DNA from: CALVUJ01 sp045119835
Lineage (GTDB): Bacteria > Bacillota_I > Bacilli_A > RFN20 > DUOF01
DNA: 64,000 nucleotides
Reading direction: 5' to 3'
Assembly (NCBI GenBank): GCA_045119835.1
Contig: JBGVED010000015.1
Coordinates: 8,905 to 72,904 of the forward strand
Under the pieces are notes generated by a model that was not told the DNA's origin, did no database searches, and saw only the letters and a list, made by a program, of their open reading frames with translations. Below are positions 34,901-44,980 of the stretch, in pieces. The translations under genes were made by a program, and so were the position numbers. The stretch's first letter is position 1. The number at the start of each line of letters is the position of its first letter.

Positions 34901-36676
34901 TTATTCAACGGTAACTGATTTAGCAAGGTTCCTTGGTTTATCAACATCAAGTTTTTTTAACACGGCAGTATTATATGCAATAAGTTGGAATAATGTTATA
35001 AGGGAGAAAACATTTGAAAAAGGGCTATTACTTATAGAAAAATCTGAATCTTTTTGGTTAGATACAAGATAAATATTGCCATTTCTGGACTCAACTTCTT
35101 GCATGTTAGATAATGTTTTACTGATTGTATTTTCGTTTGTGTTTAAAACAAATATTAATGTTTTGTTGTCAACTAAAGAAATCGGACCATGCTTTAATTC
35201 ACCAGCTTGATAGCATTGACAAGGAATATAAGTTATTTCTTTAAGTTTTAAACAAGCTTCTAACCCTAGATAATAATCAACGCTTCTTCCAATAAAAATG
35301 ATTTTTTTATTTTTGTTAATTAGTTTAGCAATTTTTTTATATTCAGTATTAACTAAAATTTCATTTATTGTTTGAGGTAATTGATAAAGAAAACTATTGA
35401 ATTTTTTAATTTTATTTAAAGAAATTTTTCTTCTACAATAAGAAAACTTTAAAGTGAATAATATAAGAAATAATACTTGTCCTATTAGCGCTTTTGTACT
35501 AGCAATAGCAATTTCTTTGCCGCAGCATGTATAAATTACTTTATCACTTAATTTTGCTATTGAAGAGTTGTATACATTAACAAAAGATAATGTTTTTATT
35601 CCTTTTTCTTTTAATAACTTTAAGCAAGCAAGAGTATCGGCCGTTTCTCCAGACTGAGATATAAAAATTGCTAACGTATTTTTATTTAAAATTAAGTCTT
35701 TATATCTATATTCGCTAGCAATCTCTACATCAACATCTATTTTAGCAAATTTTTCTAAATAATACTTCGCAATTAAACCAGCATGCATAGCTGTACCACA
35801 TCCAATTATAACTACTTTTTTAATTCCTTTGTACTCATTTAAATTAACTTTTAAAAGACCGTTTTCTAAATTGTTTTTTAAAATATTTTCTATTAATAAT
35901 GGTTCCTCTTCTATCTCCTTTAACATGAAATGCTCATATCCTTTTTTATCTATTTGATCTTCAAATATTTCAAGTTTTTCAATATTATAATTTATTTTAT
36001 TACCTTTAAAATCGTAAATATCCACACTATCTTTACTAATAATTCCATAACTGCATTCATCTAGGTAAATAAAATCTTTACAATAGTCACTTACACTATT
36101 GATATCAGAACATATATATTTTTCGTTTTCTCCTAAACCAATTATTAAAGGGCTTTCTTTTTTTGCTACATATATTTTATTAGTTTCATTTTTAAAGATT
36201 ATATTTAAAGCAAAGGAACCCTCTAGAATATTACAAATTTTTTCTAGTGTTTTTAAATTAGTGTCACTTTGATTTTCATCCAACAGTTTGGCAATAACCT
36301 CACTATCAACATCACTATAAAAAATATGACCTTTCTTCTTCAAGTTTTCTCTAATTTCCTTATGATTTTCAATAATACCGTTATGAACTAAAACACATGT
36401 TTTTCCTTCATGGGGATGAGCATTAATATCGTTAGCAATACCATGTGTTGCCCACCTTGTATGACCAATGCCTATAGTTGATTTTTTATTGTTATAACAA
36501 TTTAATTTTTCTTCTAAAGATGCAATTTTTCCAGCACACTTTACAACTTCTATTTTATCTTTTTCTGTTGTTGCAATACCGCTTGAATCATAGCCTCTAT
36601 ACTCTAATTTTTTTAAACAATCTAATAAAATGTTTTTACATCTTTTATTTCCAACATACCCAATTATTCCACACAC
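34901..36676 (-). CDS. glmS: Glutamine--fructose-6-phosphate aminotransferase
   Basis: Makes glucosamine-6-phosphate, the entry point of peptidoglycan amino-sugar synthesis. The mature N-terminus Cys2 (MCGIIGYVG) is the glutaminase nucleophile; GHTRWATHG is near 72-80. Two SIS sugar-isomerase domains follow (SQSGETADT and the end DKPRNLAKSVTVE). 591 residues. GTG 36676 gives the expected MCGI terminus and follows AGGTGAT; the ORF's upstream GTG is within that site. No glmS ribozyme sequence is visible upstream (only 122 bases to the divergent gene). Confidence 0.96.
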   Translation of the reverse strand: MCGIIGYVGNKRCKNILLDCLKKLEYRGYDSSGIATTEKDKIEVVKCAGKIASLEEKLNCYNNKKSTIGIGHTRWATHGIANDINAHPHEGKTCVLVHNGIIENHKEIRENLKKKGHIFYSDVDSEVIAKLLDENQSDTNLKTLEKICNILEGSFALNIIFKNETNKIYVAKKESPLIIGLGENEKYICSDINSVSDYCKDFIYLDECSYGIISKDSVDIYDFKGNKINYNIEKLEIFEDQIDKKGYEHFMLKEIEEEPLLIENILKNNLENGLLKVNLNEYKGIKKVVIIGCGTAMHAGLIAKYYLEKFAKIDVDVEIASEYRYKDLILNKNTLAIFISQSGETADTLACLKLLKEKGIKTLSFVNVYNSSIAKLSDKVIYTCCGKEIAIASTKALIGQVLFLILFTLKFSYCRRKISLNKIKKFNSFLYQLPQTINEILVNTEYKKIAKLINKNKKIIFIGRSVDYYLGLEACLKLKEITYIPCQCYQAGELKHGPISLVDNKTLIFVLNTNENTISKTLSNMQEVESRNGNIYLVSNQKDSDFSISNSPFSNVFSLITLFQLIAYNTAVLKKLDVDKPRNLAKSVTVE

Positions 36677-36798
36677 TATAATCACCTATACTAAATTATG
36701 CGTACAATCTGTATATGTGATTTAATATTGAATACGCAAGGTAAAAAGCATATAATTATAACGTATGTATAAAAGTTAATTGTTAGGAGCTGATCAAT

Positions 36799-37179
36799 AT
36801 GAATAAAGAATTTATTAAATTTATTATTGAAATGAAAGAAACATATAAAGGAAAAGATTTACATGATGAAAAAACGATAAATGAAATAAACAGTCATATT
36901 TATGATTTCTTAAGTAAACATAAAAAAGGAGAATTGCTTGTTAATATATATATAGGTATGTCAGATGGAAAAACTCAAGTAGATGTAGCGCGTGATACTG
37001 GCATTAGTATAAATATAGTTCGTGAAGGAGTTCTTAAGATAAGGGGACTTATCGATTATTTAAAACATGTAGGAATAGATTTACCACAATTTGAAAAATT
37101 TGAATACAGGTCATATAAATTTAAAGAAGAAACAATAAAGAAAATGGATGAACGAAACAATATAAAAAGAAATCGTTAA
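36799..37179 (+). CDS. Putative small HTH protein
   Basis: 126 residues, basic, no membrane segment. Residues about 56-90 (KTQVDVARDTGISINIVREGVLKIRGLIDYL) look like a helix-turn-helix of the sigma-4/LuxR type. I do not recognise a named family. It is divergent from glmS and may regulate it, inference only. AGGAGC precedes ATG 36799. Confidence 0.6.
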   Translation: MNKEFIKFIIEMKETYKGKDLHDEKTINEINSHIYDFLSKHKKGELLVNIYIGMSDGKTQVDVARDTGISINIVREGVLKIRGLIDYLKHVGIDLPQFEKFEYRSYKFKEETIKKMDERNNIKRNR

Positions 37180-37183
37180 TCTA

Positions 37184-37215
37184 AGGTTCTAGATAAAAAT
37201 CTAGAACTTTTTATT
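37184..37215 (+). terminator. Terminator of the HTH gene
   Basis: GTTCTAGAT (37186-37194) pairs perfectly with ATCTAGAAC (37199-37207) around AAAA, followed by a T-rich run. Confidence 0.88.
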
Positions 37216-37305
37216 TACATAAATAGAAAAAGGGTATAAATAAATTTGTTTTATGATTGAATAAAAAATATAAGTGAGGTAAAATTATAAAGTGAGGTGG
37301 AAAAT

Positions 37306-39435
37306 GTGGCAAAGAAAGTATTTGAAAAAGAATTTGCAGGAAAAAAAATAGTAGTTGAAACAGGAGAAATGGCAAAACAAGCAGATGGCTCTGTTTTAGT
37401 AAGATATGACGATACAGTTATTTTATCAACAGCTGTAGCAAGTGATGAGAAGAAAGATACAGATTTCTTCCCACTTACTGTTACATTTGAAGAAAAGTTA
37501 TATTCAGTTGGTAAAATCCCTGGTAGTTTTCTAAGAAGAGAAGGTAAACCAAGTGAGCATGCGACTTTAACGGCTAGACTTATAGATAGACCTATTAGAC
37601 CATTATTTGCTGAAGGTTTTAGAAACGAAGTTCAAGTAGTTAATACAGTTCTATCAGTTAATAAAGACGCAACTCCAGAAATGGCCGCAATGTGGGGAGC
37701 AAGCTTAGCACTATGTGTAAGTGACATTCCTTTTAATGGTCCAATTGCTGGTGTTTATGTTGGTAGAGTTGATGGTAAATATGTAGTAAACCCAAGCGTT
37801 GAAGAGATGGAAAGAAGTGACATCGAATTAGCAGTAGCAGGTACTAAAGATGCTATTAACATGGTAGAAGCTGGAAGTAAAGAAGTAAGCGAAGAAGACA
37901 TGTTAGGTGCTATCATGTTTGGTCATGAAAAGATTAAAGAGTTAATTGCATTCCAAGAAGAAATCGTTAAAGAAGTAGGAAAAGCTAAAAGAGAAATTGA
38001 ACTTTATGAAGTAAGCGAAGAAATTAGAAGTGATGTAGAAGCACGTGCTAAAGATAGACTTCTTGAAGCTATTAAGATTAAAGGAAAATTAGAGAGATAT
38101 GGTGCAATCGATGCTATTAATGAAGAAGTTATAGCAATCTATGAAGAAAAAGAATATAAAGATGATAAAGAAAAGAAAAATATCTTAATGCAAGTTAAAG
38201 ATGTATTACACGATATTGAAAAAGCAGAAGTAAGAAGACTTATTACTGAAGAAAAAGTTAGACCTGATGGTAGAGCTATTACAGAAATTCGTCCTCTTAA
38301 TTCTCAAGTTGATTTGTTACCTAGAGTTCACGGTAGTGCGATGTTTACTAGAGGAGAAACTCAAGTATTATCAGTTTGTACATTAGGGGCTCAAGGAGAC
38401 GAACAAATTTTAGATAACGTTACAGATGAAGAAACGAAGAGATTCATGCATCACTATAACTTCCCTCCTTATTCAGTAGGTGAAGTTGGAAGAATGGGTA
38501 GTCCTGGTAGAAGAGAAATAGGACATGGTGCATTAGGTGAAAGAGCATTACGTCAAGTAATCCCTAGTGAAGAAGTATTCCCTTATACAATAAGAGTTGT
38601 AAGTGAAGTATTAGAGTCAAATGGAAGTAGTTCACAGGCTTCTATATGCGCTTCAACAATGGCATTAATGGCAGCAGGTGTTCCTATTAAAGCTCCAGTA
38701 GCAGGTATTGCTATGGGATTAATTACAAATGGTCCAATTGATTCTGGTGCTCCTTATACTATCCTAACTGATATTCAAGGTATGGAAGATCACTTGGGAG
38801 ATATGGACTTTAAAGTAGCTGGTACAGAAAAAGGTATTACAGCATTACAAATGGATATCAAGATTACTGGAATTAATGAAGAAATTTTAACAAAGGCATT
38901 AGCACAAGCTAAACTTGGAAGAAAAGAAATTATGGCTAACATGATGGGTGCTATTAGTGAAGTTAGACCTGACTTGAGTAAATATGCTCCTAAAGTTGGT
39001 ATGATGCAAATTAATCCAGATAAGATTAGAGATGTAATTGGTACTGGTGGTAAAGTAATTAATGATATTATTGCAAAATGTGATAACGTTAAGATTGACA
39101 TTAGCGATGAAGGTAAAGTTGTTATTTACCACATGGATAGAGAGCCAATTAATAAGGCATTAGCAATTATTACTAGATTAACTAAAGAAGCTCGTGTTGG
39201 AGAAATCTATGATGCTAAAGTAGTTCGACTTGAAAACTTTGGTGCATTTGTTGAACTATTTGAAGGATGTGATGCTTTAGTTCATGTTTCTAAAATATCA
39301 CACGAAAGAGTAGCATCTCCTAAAGATGTATTAAAAATTGGTGATGTAGTTAAAGTAGTAGTTACTGAAATTGATGAAAAAGGAAGAGTAAATGCTTCAA
39401 TAAAAGATTTACTTGCTAAACCTGAAGAAAAATAA
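37306..39435 (+). CDS. pnp: Polynucleotide phosphorylase
   Basis: 3'-5' exoribonuclease of the degradosome. 709 residues: two RNase PH-like domains, KH (INPDKIRDVIGTGGKVINDIIAKC), S1 (VVRLENFGAFVELFEG). Motifs FFPLTV and GSFLRREGKPSEHATLTARLIDRPIRPLF are typical. GTG 37306 is preferred since AGTGAGGTGG precedes it. A second AAGTGAGGT copy is 19 bases upstream. Terminator follows. Confidence 0.96.
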   Translation: MAKKVFEKEFAGKKIVVETGEMAKQADGSVLVRYDDTVILSTAVASDEKKDTDFFPLTVTFEEKLYSVGKIPGSFLRREGKPSEHATLTARLIDRPIRPLFAEGFRNEVQVVNTVLSVNKDATPEMAAMWGASLALCVSDIPFNGPIAGVYVGRVDGKYVVNPSVEEMERSDIELAVAGTKDAINMVEAGSKEVSEEDMLGAIMFGHEKIKELIAFQEEIVKEVGKAKREIELYEVSEEIRSDVEARAKDRLLEAIKIKGKLERYGAIDAINEEVIAIYEEKEYKDDKEKKNILMQVKDVLHDIEKAEVRRLITEEKVRPDGRAITEIRPLNSQVDLLPRVHGSAMFTRGETQVLSVCTLGAQGDEQILDNVTDEETKRFMHHYNFPPYSVGEVGRMGSPGRREIGHGALGERALRQVIPSEEVFPYTIRVVSEVLESNGSSSQASICASTMALMAAGVPIKAPVAGIAMGLITNGPIDSGAPYTILTDIQGMEDHLGDMDFKVAGTEKGITALQMDIKITGINEEILTKALAQAKLGRKEIMANMMGAISEVRPDLSKYAPKVGMMQINPDKIRDVIGTGGKVINDIIAKCDNVKIDISDEGKVVIYHMDREPINKALAIITRLTKEARVGEIYDAKVVRLENFGAFVELFEGCDALVHVSKISHERVASPKDVLKIGDVVKVVVTEIDEKGRVNASIKDLLAKPEEK

Positions 39436-39440
39436 GTATA

Positions 39441-39476
39441 AAAAAGCCTTCTAATTTATAACTAGAAGGTTTTTTT
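39441..39476 (+). terminator. Terminator of pnp
   Basis: CCTTCTA (39447-39453) pairs with TAGAAGG (39463-39469) followed by seven T residues. Confidence 0.85.
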
Positions 39477-39480
39477 CTAC

Positions 39481-39516
39481 AAAAAAAGTATGACTTATAA
39501 TCATACTTTCTTTTTT
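39481..39516 (-). terminator. Terminator of the reverse-strand gene after pnp
   Basis: AAAGTATGA (39485-39493) and TCATACTTT (39501-39509) form a stem, with a T run on the reverse strand and T-rich sequence on the forward strand too. Likely bidirectional. Confidence 0.8.
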
Positions 39517-39527
39517 AATCAAAATTA

Positions 39528-40091
39528 CTATCTCTTATTGCTAACAAGCCTATTGTGGTGTTCTTGTAAAGTTTCACCAAGTTTACCTTCTTCTGTAACT
39601 ACATAGTAGTTTGCAAATGAAGGAGTACCTACTGTTAAAATATTTGCATCAAGTTGGCCATTTTCTTTTTTACCATAGATAACTAAATATCCATTTTTAG
39701 GTGCAGCAGAAGAAATTCCCCAGTCTGTTTTTAAATGGTATTCTCCATTTTTCTTAGCAAATGATTCACCTAGAGATTCCACTAACTCTTGTGGTAGATT
39801 TTCATCTAGAAGTACAGCTTTTACAGGCTTAGGTAATTCATAGAATATACCATCTTTTTCAATAGTTGTAGTTGCCCAGTTTGCTTTGTTCCAAACGTTC
39901 ATTTTGCCACTATCTAATTTTTCAAAAGCAATTACTGAACCTGCAGGAACGTTTTCTTCTCCTTCTAAACAATCCAAAACTAAAGTATTGCCCTCAACAC
40001 GAACAACATCTTTTAGAAATGCAGGAATATCTTCTTCTGTTGTAATTCTTACACAATTCTTTATACCTGGCTTTTTACAAATTGTAATCAT
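39528..40091 (-). CDS. Hypothetical protein, compositionally distinct
   Basis: 187 residues, cytoplasmic. Less AT-biased amino acids (Ala, Gly, Val, Glu) than neighbours. Contains WNKANWATTTIEKDG and EYHLKTDWGISS. I do not recognise it. Strong promoter and perfect terminator suggest a well expressed gene. GGGGGAAAATG precedes the ATG 40091. Confidence 0.7.
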   Translation of the reverse strand: MITICKKPGIKNCVRITTEEDIPAFLKDVVRVEGNTLVLDCLEGEENVPAGSVIAFEKLDSGKMNVWNKANWATTTIEKDGIFYELPKPVKAVLLDENLPQELVESLGESFAKKNGEYHLKTDWGISSAAPKNGYLVIYGKKENGQLDANILTVGTPSFANYYVVTEEGKLGETLQEHHNRLVSNKR

Positions 40092-40117
40092 AAATACATT
40101 TTCCCCCTTATACTTAA

Positions 40118-40146
40118 ATTATAGCATTATTAAAATAATTTATCAA
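40118..40146 (-). promoter_or_regulatory. Strong sigma-A promoter of the unknown gene
   Basis: On the reverse strand TTGATA (40141-40146) and perfect TATAAT (40118-40123) are 17 bases apart. The forward stretch 40147-40343 upstream of dapA has AT-rich sequence and no clear gene or riboswitch. Confidence 0.8.
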
Positions 40147-40343
40147 ACATAATAAAAATGTTGTTGAAAAGCTAATTTTGAGTTGGTTTTTGTAATAACA
40201 ATATAAAAACAAGTTTATTTTATACGTTAGTTTGAATTTTCAAATTATAATAGAATAAACTAAAGATTTCTAAGGGGCTTTTTTAATTTAGTAAAATCAC
40301 CTATTTTTATTTTATTCATAAATTAAATTGAAAGGGTGATTGA

Positions 40344-41201
40344 ATGAAATCGAAATTAATAACTGCTCTTGTAACTCCTTTTGATGAAAATAAAGAATTA
40401 GATGTAGCACAATTAAAACTGTTAATAAAAGATGTAGAAAATCAAGGAAGTGAAGGAGTAGTTGTAGGAGGCACCACAGGTGAGGGAACTAGTTTAACTG
40501 AAGAGGAATTAATAAAAATAATTGATATAGTAAATGATATTAGTAAGATGGAAGTTATTGTAAATGTAGGAACAAATAGTACAGATAAAACTATTAACTT
40601 AATTAATAAAGTTAAAATGCATAAACATGATGCTTTTATGATAATAGTTCCTTACTATAATAAACCTACTAAACAAGGAATATATGAGCATTTTAAAAAG
40701 ATAGCAGATACTTTTAAAGATGAAAAGTTTATTTTATACAATGTTCCTAGTAGAACTATCGTTAAACTTGAAAAAGATACATTATTAAATTTAATAAATG
40801 AATGCGAGAACATCATTGGTTTAAAGCATGCTAGTGATGACCTTTTGCTAGTTAAAGAAGTAAAGGAAAAATACCCAAAATTTCTTATTTATAGTGGAGA
40901 TGATAAATATACTCTAGATATGCTAAAACTAGGCGCAAATGGCGTTATTTCGGTCCTTTCGCATGTTTTTGGTAAAGATTTAAAAGAACTTATTGATGAT
41001 TATTATATTAAAGGTATTGAAAATGAAGAAATAGATAAATATATAAAAGAATTAAGTGATATTTTCTTTTGTGAAACAAATCCAATACCGATAAAATACA
41101 TTCTATCTAAAAAAGGATATAGTTCAATGTATTTAAGATTACCTCTAATTGAACTAAGTTTTAAAAAAAGAAGAGATATAGATTTTATTTTAAATTTATA
41201 G
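40344..41201 (+). CDS. dapA: 4-hydroxy-tetrahydrodipicolinate synthase
   Basis: Aldolase-class TIM barrel that condenses pyruvate and aspartate semialdehyde for lysine and diaminopimelate. GGTTGEG (42-48), Schiff-base K161 in GLKHASDD, Y132 and R137 (YNVPSRT). 285 residues. DapA and N-acetylneuraminate lyase are related; the motifs fit DapA better. Not clustered with other dap genes. Confidence 0.88.
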   Translation: MKSKLITALVTPFDENKELDVAQLKLLIKDVENQGSEGVVVGGTTGEGTSLTEEELIKIIDIVNDISKMEVIVNVGTNSTDKTINLINKVKMHKHDAFMIIVPYYNKPTKQGIYEHFKKIADTFKDEKFILYNVPSRTIVKLEKDTLLNLINECENIIGLKHASDDLLLVKEVKEKYPKFLIYSGDDKYTLDMLKLGANGVISVLSHVFGKDLKELIDDYYIKGIENEEIDKYIKELSDIFFCETNPIPIKYILSKKGYSSMYLRLPLIELSFKKRRDIDFILNL

Positions 41202-41247
41202 TTTAAAAATGAAAAAATAGTAAATACTTAAAATAGGAGGGAAATAT

Positions 41248-41673
41248 ATGAATAATAAACTTACAAGATATGATAATGATGATTTTTTTAGTGGGAGTTG
41301 GTTAAAGAATTTCTTTGATTTACCAATTATAAATAGTAGCAATGTTTTAAAAACAAATATAAAAAAAGAAGAAGATAATTATATTTATGAAATAGATGTT
41401 CCAGGATACAACAAAGAAGATATTAGTATTAATTATGAAGATGGATACTTAATAGTAGAAGCAAAAACAAACAAACAATCGTCAAGTTATTCTTCAAAAG
41501 ACACTTATGTAAGACAAGAAAGATATAGTGGCAGTTGTTCAAGAAGTTTCTATATAGGAGAAATTGATGAAAGTGATATAAGCGCTAAATATTACAATGG
41601 AATATTGCAAGTAAAGTTTAAAGATGCATCAATAAAATCAAAAAATAAAACAAGAAGAATTAACATTGAATAA
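41248..41673 (+). CDS. Hsp20 family small heat shock protein
   Basis: 141 residues. Alpha-crystallin domain (about 35-130), with DVPGYNKEDISINYEDGYLIVEA and the C-terminal NGILQVKF. Chaperone that holds unfolded proteins. AGGAGGG precedes ATG 41248. No CIRCE element seen nearby. Confidence 0.93.
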   Translation: MNNKLTRYDNDDFFSGSWLKNFFDLPIINSSNVLKTNIKKEEDNYIYEIDVPGYNKEDISINYEDGYLIVEAKTNKQSSSYSSKDTYVRQERYSGSCSRSFYIGEIDESDISAKYYNGILQVKFKDASIKSKNKTRRINIE

Positions 41674-41682
41674 ATATGATTT

Positions 41683-41711
41683 AAGGCCTTTGTAAAAAAG
41701 GCTTTTATTTT
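41683..41711 (+). terminator. Terminator of hsp20
   Basis: AAGGCCTTT (41683-41691) pairs with AAAGGCTTT (41697-41705) with one G-U pair, followed by a T run. Confidence 0.8.
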
Positions 41712-41793
41712 ATTAATAAAATACATATATTTGATAATGAGAAAATATATTTAGTGATATAATCAAATGTGTTTTTAGAAAGAAAGGGTAACG

Positions 41794-42528
41794 ATGAACA
41801 AAAAAGAATTTTTAAAAAAGATAATAATATCATTAATGGCTATAATAGTGTTTTTAGTTATAATTTATGCAATTTTGTATAAATTAGGACTAACAAATGT
41901 AAGTCAAGAAGAACTTCAAAACTTTATACTTTCAACAGGTATAGTAGCGCCTTTAATTTACATACTGATTACATTTTTACAAGTTAATATTTTACCTATC
42001 CCAAGTCCAGTAACAATTTTAGTAGGAAATTATCTTTTTAATCCTTTTTTTGCTTTTTTATATGCTTATATTGGATTAGTTCTAGGCTCCATATTTTCTT
42101 ATTTATTAGGTAAATGGATAGGAAGACCTTTTATAAATTGGCTCTCAGGAAGCAAGGAAAAAACAGAAGAATGGATGTCTAAATTAAAGGGAAGGGAAAA
42201 TATTTTATTGTTTTTTATGTTTTTATTTCCTATGTTCCCCGATGATATTCTTTGCGCATTAGCGGGTATTTTACCTATATCTATGATGGGATTTATAATA
42301 ATGCAATTAATTACTAGATTTACTACAGTAATAGGAACATTAATATTTATGAGTGGTGAAATTATTCCTTTTAATTTTTGGGGGATATCTTTGATAGTTT
42401 TAGGACTTATGATTTGTTTTATAGCGTTCATTTATTGCTTTAAAAATGCAGAAAAAATAAATAATAAAATAAGAAATATATATAATAAAATTTTTAATAA
42501 AAAGAAAGAAAAACTAATACAACAATAA
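41794..42528 (+). CDS. TVP38/TMEM64 (DedA-like) membrane protein
   Basis: 244 residues with five or six membrane helices. Signature regions QVNILPIPSPVTILVGNYLF and LFPMFPDDILCALAG resemble the SNARE-associated DedA/TVP38 group, whose members may flip lipids or transport ions. Basic C-terminal tail. AGAAAGGG precedes ATG 41794. Confidence 0.8.
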   Translation: MNKKEFLKKIIISLMAIIVFLVIIYAILYKLGLTNVSQEELQNFILSTGIVAPLIYILITFLQVNILPIPSPVTILVGNYLFNPFFAFLYAYIGLVLGSIFSYLLGKWIGRPFINWLSGSKEKTEEWMSKLKGRENILLFFMFLFPMFPDDILCALAGILPISMMGFIIMQLITRFTTVIGTLIFMSGEIIPFNFWGISLIVLGLMICFIAFIYCFKNAEKINNKIRNIYNKIFNKKKEKLIQQ

Positions 42529-42596
42529 TATAAACTTTATAGTCTTTTAGTTATAAAATTTTTTTGCTATAATTTTTTTGTAAATGGGGTAATTTT

Positions 42597-43712
42597 ATGA
42601 AAATAAATGGCAAAGTATTAAATGTTATTAATATTCTAAAAAATGAAGGATATGAGGCTTATATAGTAGGGGGTTATGTTCGTGATTTGCTATTAAAAAA
42701 AGAAAGTTATGATGTCGATATAACCACAAATGCAACTCCTTTAAAATTAAAAGAAATATTTAAAAATTATCATTTAGATGAGAATTTTATTGCTTTAGGA
42801 AGCATTAAATTTAAAATTGGTGAATACCATTTTGAAATTACAACTTTTAGAAAAGAATACGAGTATATTAGTCATAGAAAACCTAGTAAAATAGAATACA
42901 TAAATTCATTAGAGGAAGATTTAATTAGACGTGATTTTACAATTAATGCCTTGTGCAGTAATGGTAATGATATTATTGATTTATTTAATGGAATAGAGGA
43001 TTTAAAGAATAAAAAAATAAAAATGATAGGAGACCCAACATTACGTTTAAATGAAGATGCCTTAAGAATATTAAGAGCTCTACGTTTTTCTTCATCTTTA
43101 GGATTTGATATAGATGAAAAACTAACTTTAGGAATGGATTTAAATTATAAATATTTAGAAAAAATAAGTTTAGATGTTAAATATAAAGAATTAAACAAAA
43201 TACTAAATGGTAAAAACTTTTTAAATGTTTTAAAGAAGTATAAGAATATATTTATAGAAATTTTTAATCTGGACAAGCTGGATATTAATATGTTTTCTAG
43301 TTGTATGAGTTATGAGGAAAAAGAGGCTCTATTCTTCTTATATAGTGATTGCAAAATTGATAATAAATATTTAAAAAATAAAAATTTGATATTCCTAGAA
43401 GATAAAATAGATTTAAAGAAAAAACTTAATAAGTATGGTAAAGAGGAAATATATAATCTTTTATACTTTAGAAGCAACATTATGAAAAAGGATTGTAAAA
43501 TTTTTATATTGTTAAATGAATTAATTAATGATAATGAATGCTATAATCTAAAAATGTTAAATATAAATGGATTGGATTTATTGAATATTAATATAGAAAA
43601 TAATAAAATAGGTACATATTTAAATTTATTGCTTGAAGCTGTTATAGAAAATAAATGTCAAAACAATAAAAATGAATTATTAAAATATCTAAAAGAAAAT
43701 ATAATTAGTTAG
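42597..43712 (+). CDS. cca: CCA tRNA nucleotidyltransferase
   Basis: Adds or repairs the 3' CCA of tRNA. VGGYVRDLLL (about 24-33), metal-binding YDVDIT (D39 and D41), RRDFTINAL and EDALRILRALRF are typical of class II enzymes. 371 residues. TGGGGTAA precedes ATG 42597. Same-strand neighbour 9 bases after, so the next gene is probably co-transcribed. Confidence 0.93.
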   Translation: MKINGKVLNVINILKNEGYEAYIVGGYVRDLLLKKESYDVDITTNATPLKLKEIFKNYHLDENFIALGSIKFKIGEYHFEITTFRKEYEYISHRKPSKIEYINSLEEDLIRRDFTINALCSNGNDIIDLFNGIEDLKNKKIKMIGDPTLRLNEDALRILRALRFSSSLGFDIDEKLTLGMDLNYKYLEKISLDVKYKELNKILNGKNFLNVLKKYKNIFIEIFNLDKLDINMFSSCMSYEEKEALFFLYSDCKIDNKYLKNKNLIFLEDKIDLKKKLNKYGKEEIYNLLYFRSNIMKKDCKIFILLNELINDNECYNLKMLNINGLDLLNINIENNKIGTYLNLLLEAVIENKCQNNKNELLKYLKENIIS

Positions 43713-43721
43713 GGGGATATT

Positions 43722-44879
43722 ATGGATTTTTTATACAAAAAATTTATTAGAAATTATACAAATATAAAAGACCCACAAGTGGTTAAAAAGTATGGGTTAT
43801 TAGCAAGTATAATAGGTATAATTTTAAATATTGTTCTCTTTGCTATTAAGCTTATGATCGCTTTATTAAGTGGTAGTGTTTCTATTATTAGTGATGCCTT
43901 CAATAACTTAAGTGATTCAGCAAGTTCTATAATTACTCTTATTGGTTTTAAAATATCCTCTAAACCAGCTGATGAAGAACATCCTTTTGGCCATCAAAGG
44001 GTAGAGTATATTTGTGCTTTTATTGTTTCATCAATTATTTTGTATATAGGGGTGGAGTTGGCAATATCAAGTTTTAAAAAGATCTTCAATCCTACAGAAA
44101 TTCACTTTGATTATTTAATGATTTTAATTTTAGTAATAACTATAGTAATTAAATTATGGATGGCAGTATTTTATAAAGTAACAAGCAAAAGAATTAATTC
44201 GTTATCTCTTAGAGCAAGCAGCAAAGATTCTTTTAATGATGTTGTAGCAACTTCTGTTGTAATAGTAGGATTATTTGTTAGCAAAGTATTTAATTTTAAT
44301 ATAGATGGTTATTTGGGTATTATAGTTAGTTTTTATATACTTATAAGTGCTATATCTATTATTAAAGAGACTATCAATAATTTAATTGGAGGAACGCCAG
44401 ATAAAGATTTAATAAATAGGGTTTTAGAAGAATTAAATAAAGATGAACAAGTACTAGGAGTACATGATGTTCTTTATCATAATTATGGTGTGGGTAAGGT
44501 ATACATGAGTTTGCATGCAGAAATGGATAGCACGCTTACGCTTATTAAAGCTCATGATTTGATTGATTCTTTAGAAAAGAAGATAAAGAAAATATATAAT
44601 GTTGATTTAGTTATACATATAGATCCAATATTACTGAATGATGAATTATTAAGTGAAATAAATATTAAACTAAATAAAATAATAAAAAGTATTAGTGATG
44701 AAATAAGCTATCATGAATTAAAAATAATAAACAAAAAGAAGAAGGTTAATATATGTTTTGACCTTCAAGTTCCTTACAATTTCAATTTAAGTAATAAAGA
44801 ACTTTACGATAATATAAATAAAGAATTAAGACTTATAAATGATGATTACAGAGCAAGCATTACTTTTGATAAGTTCTAA
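43722..44879 (+). CDS. Cation diffusion facilitator family transporter
   Basis: 385 residues; six membrane helices with histidine/aspartate metal motifs DAFNNLSD and HPFGHQRVEY, then a C-terminal cytoplasmic domain. Exports divalent metal such as Zn2+ or Mn2+. GGGGGA precedes ATG 43722. Substrate cannot be read from sequence. Confidence 0.9.
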   Translation: MDFLYKKFIRNYTNIKDPQVVKKYGLLASIIGIILNIVLFAIKLMIALLSGSVSIISDAFNNLSDSASSIITLIGFKISSKPADEEHPFGHQRVEYICAFIVSSIILYIGVELAISSFKKIFNPTEIHFDYLMILILVITIVIKLWMAVFYKVTSKRINSLSLRASSKDSFNDVVATSVVIVGLFVSKVFNFNIDGYLGIIVSFYILISAISIIKETINNLIGGTPDKDLINRVLEELNKDEQVLGVHDVLYHNYGVGKVYMSLHAEMDSTLTLIKAHDLIDSLEKKIKKIYNVDLVIHIDPILLNDELLSEINIKLNKIIKSISDEISYHELKIINKKKKVNICFDLQVPYNFNLSNKELYDNINKELRLINDDYRASITFDKF

Positions 44880-44980
44880 AAAATATTTTTATTGAAATAG
44901 CATATAGAAGGATATATAATAAAAGAGCAAAAATAAAAAAAAGGAGAGTAGTTTCTAAAAAAAGAAATGAAGTGCTTAAA

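Noticed and set aside
36677..36798. glmS ribozyme upstream of glmS
   Set aside because: Only 122 bases separate glmS from the divergent gene, and I see no ribozyme core sequence.
40147..40343. Lysine riboswitch upstream of dapA
   Set aside because: No multi-helix structure or conserved core is visible; the region is AT-rich.
41202..41247. CIRCE operator upstream of hsp20
   Set aside because: The 9-9-9 inverted repeat is not present in the short gap.
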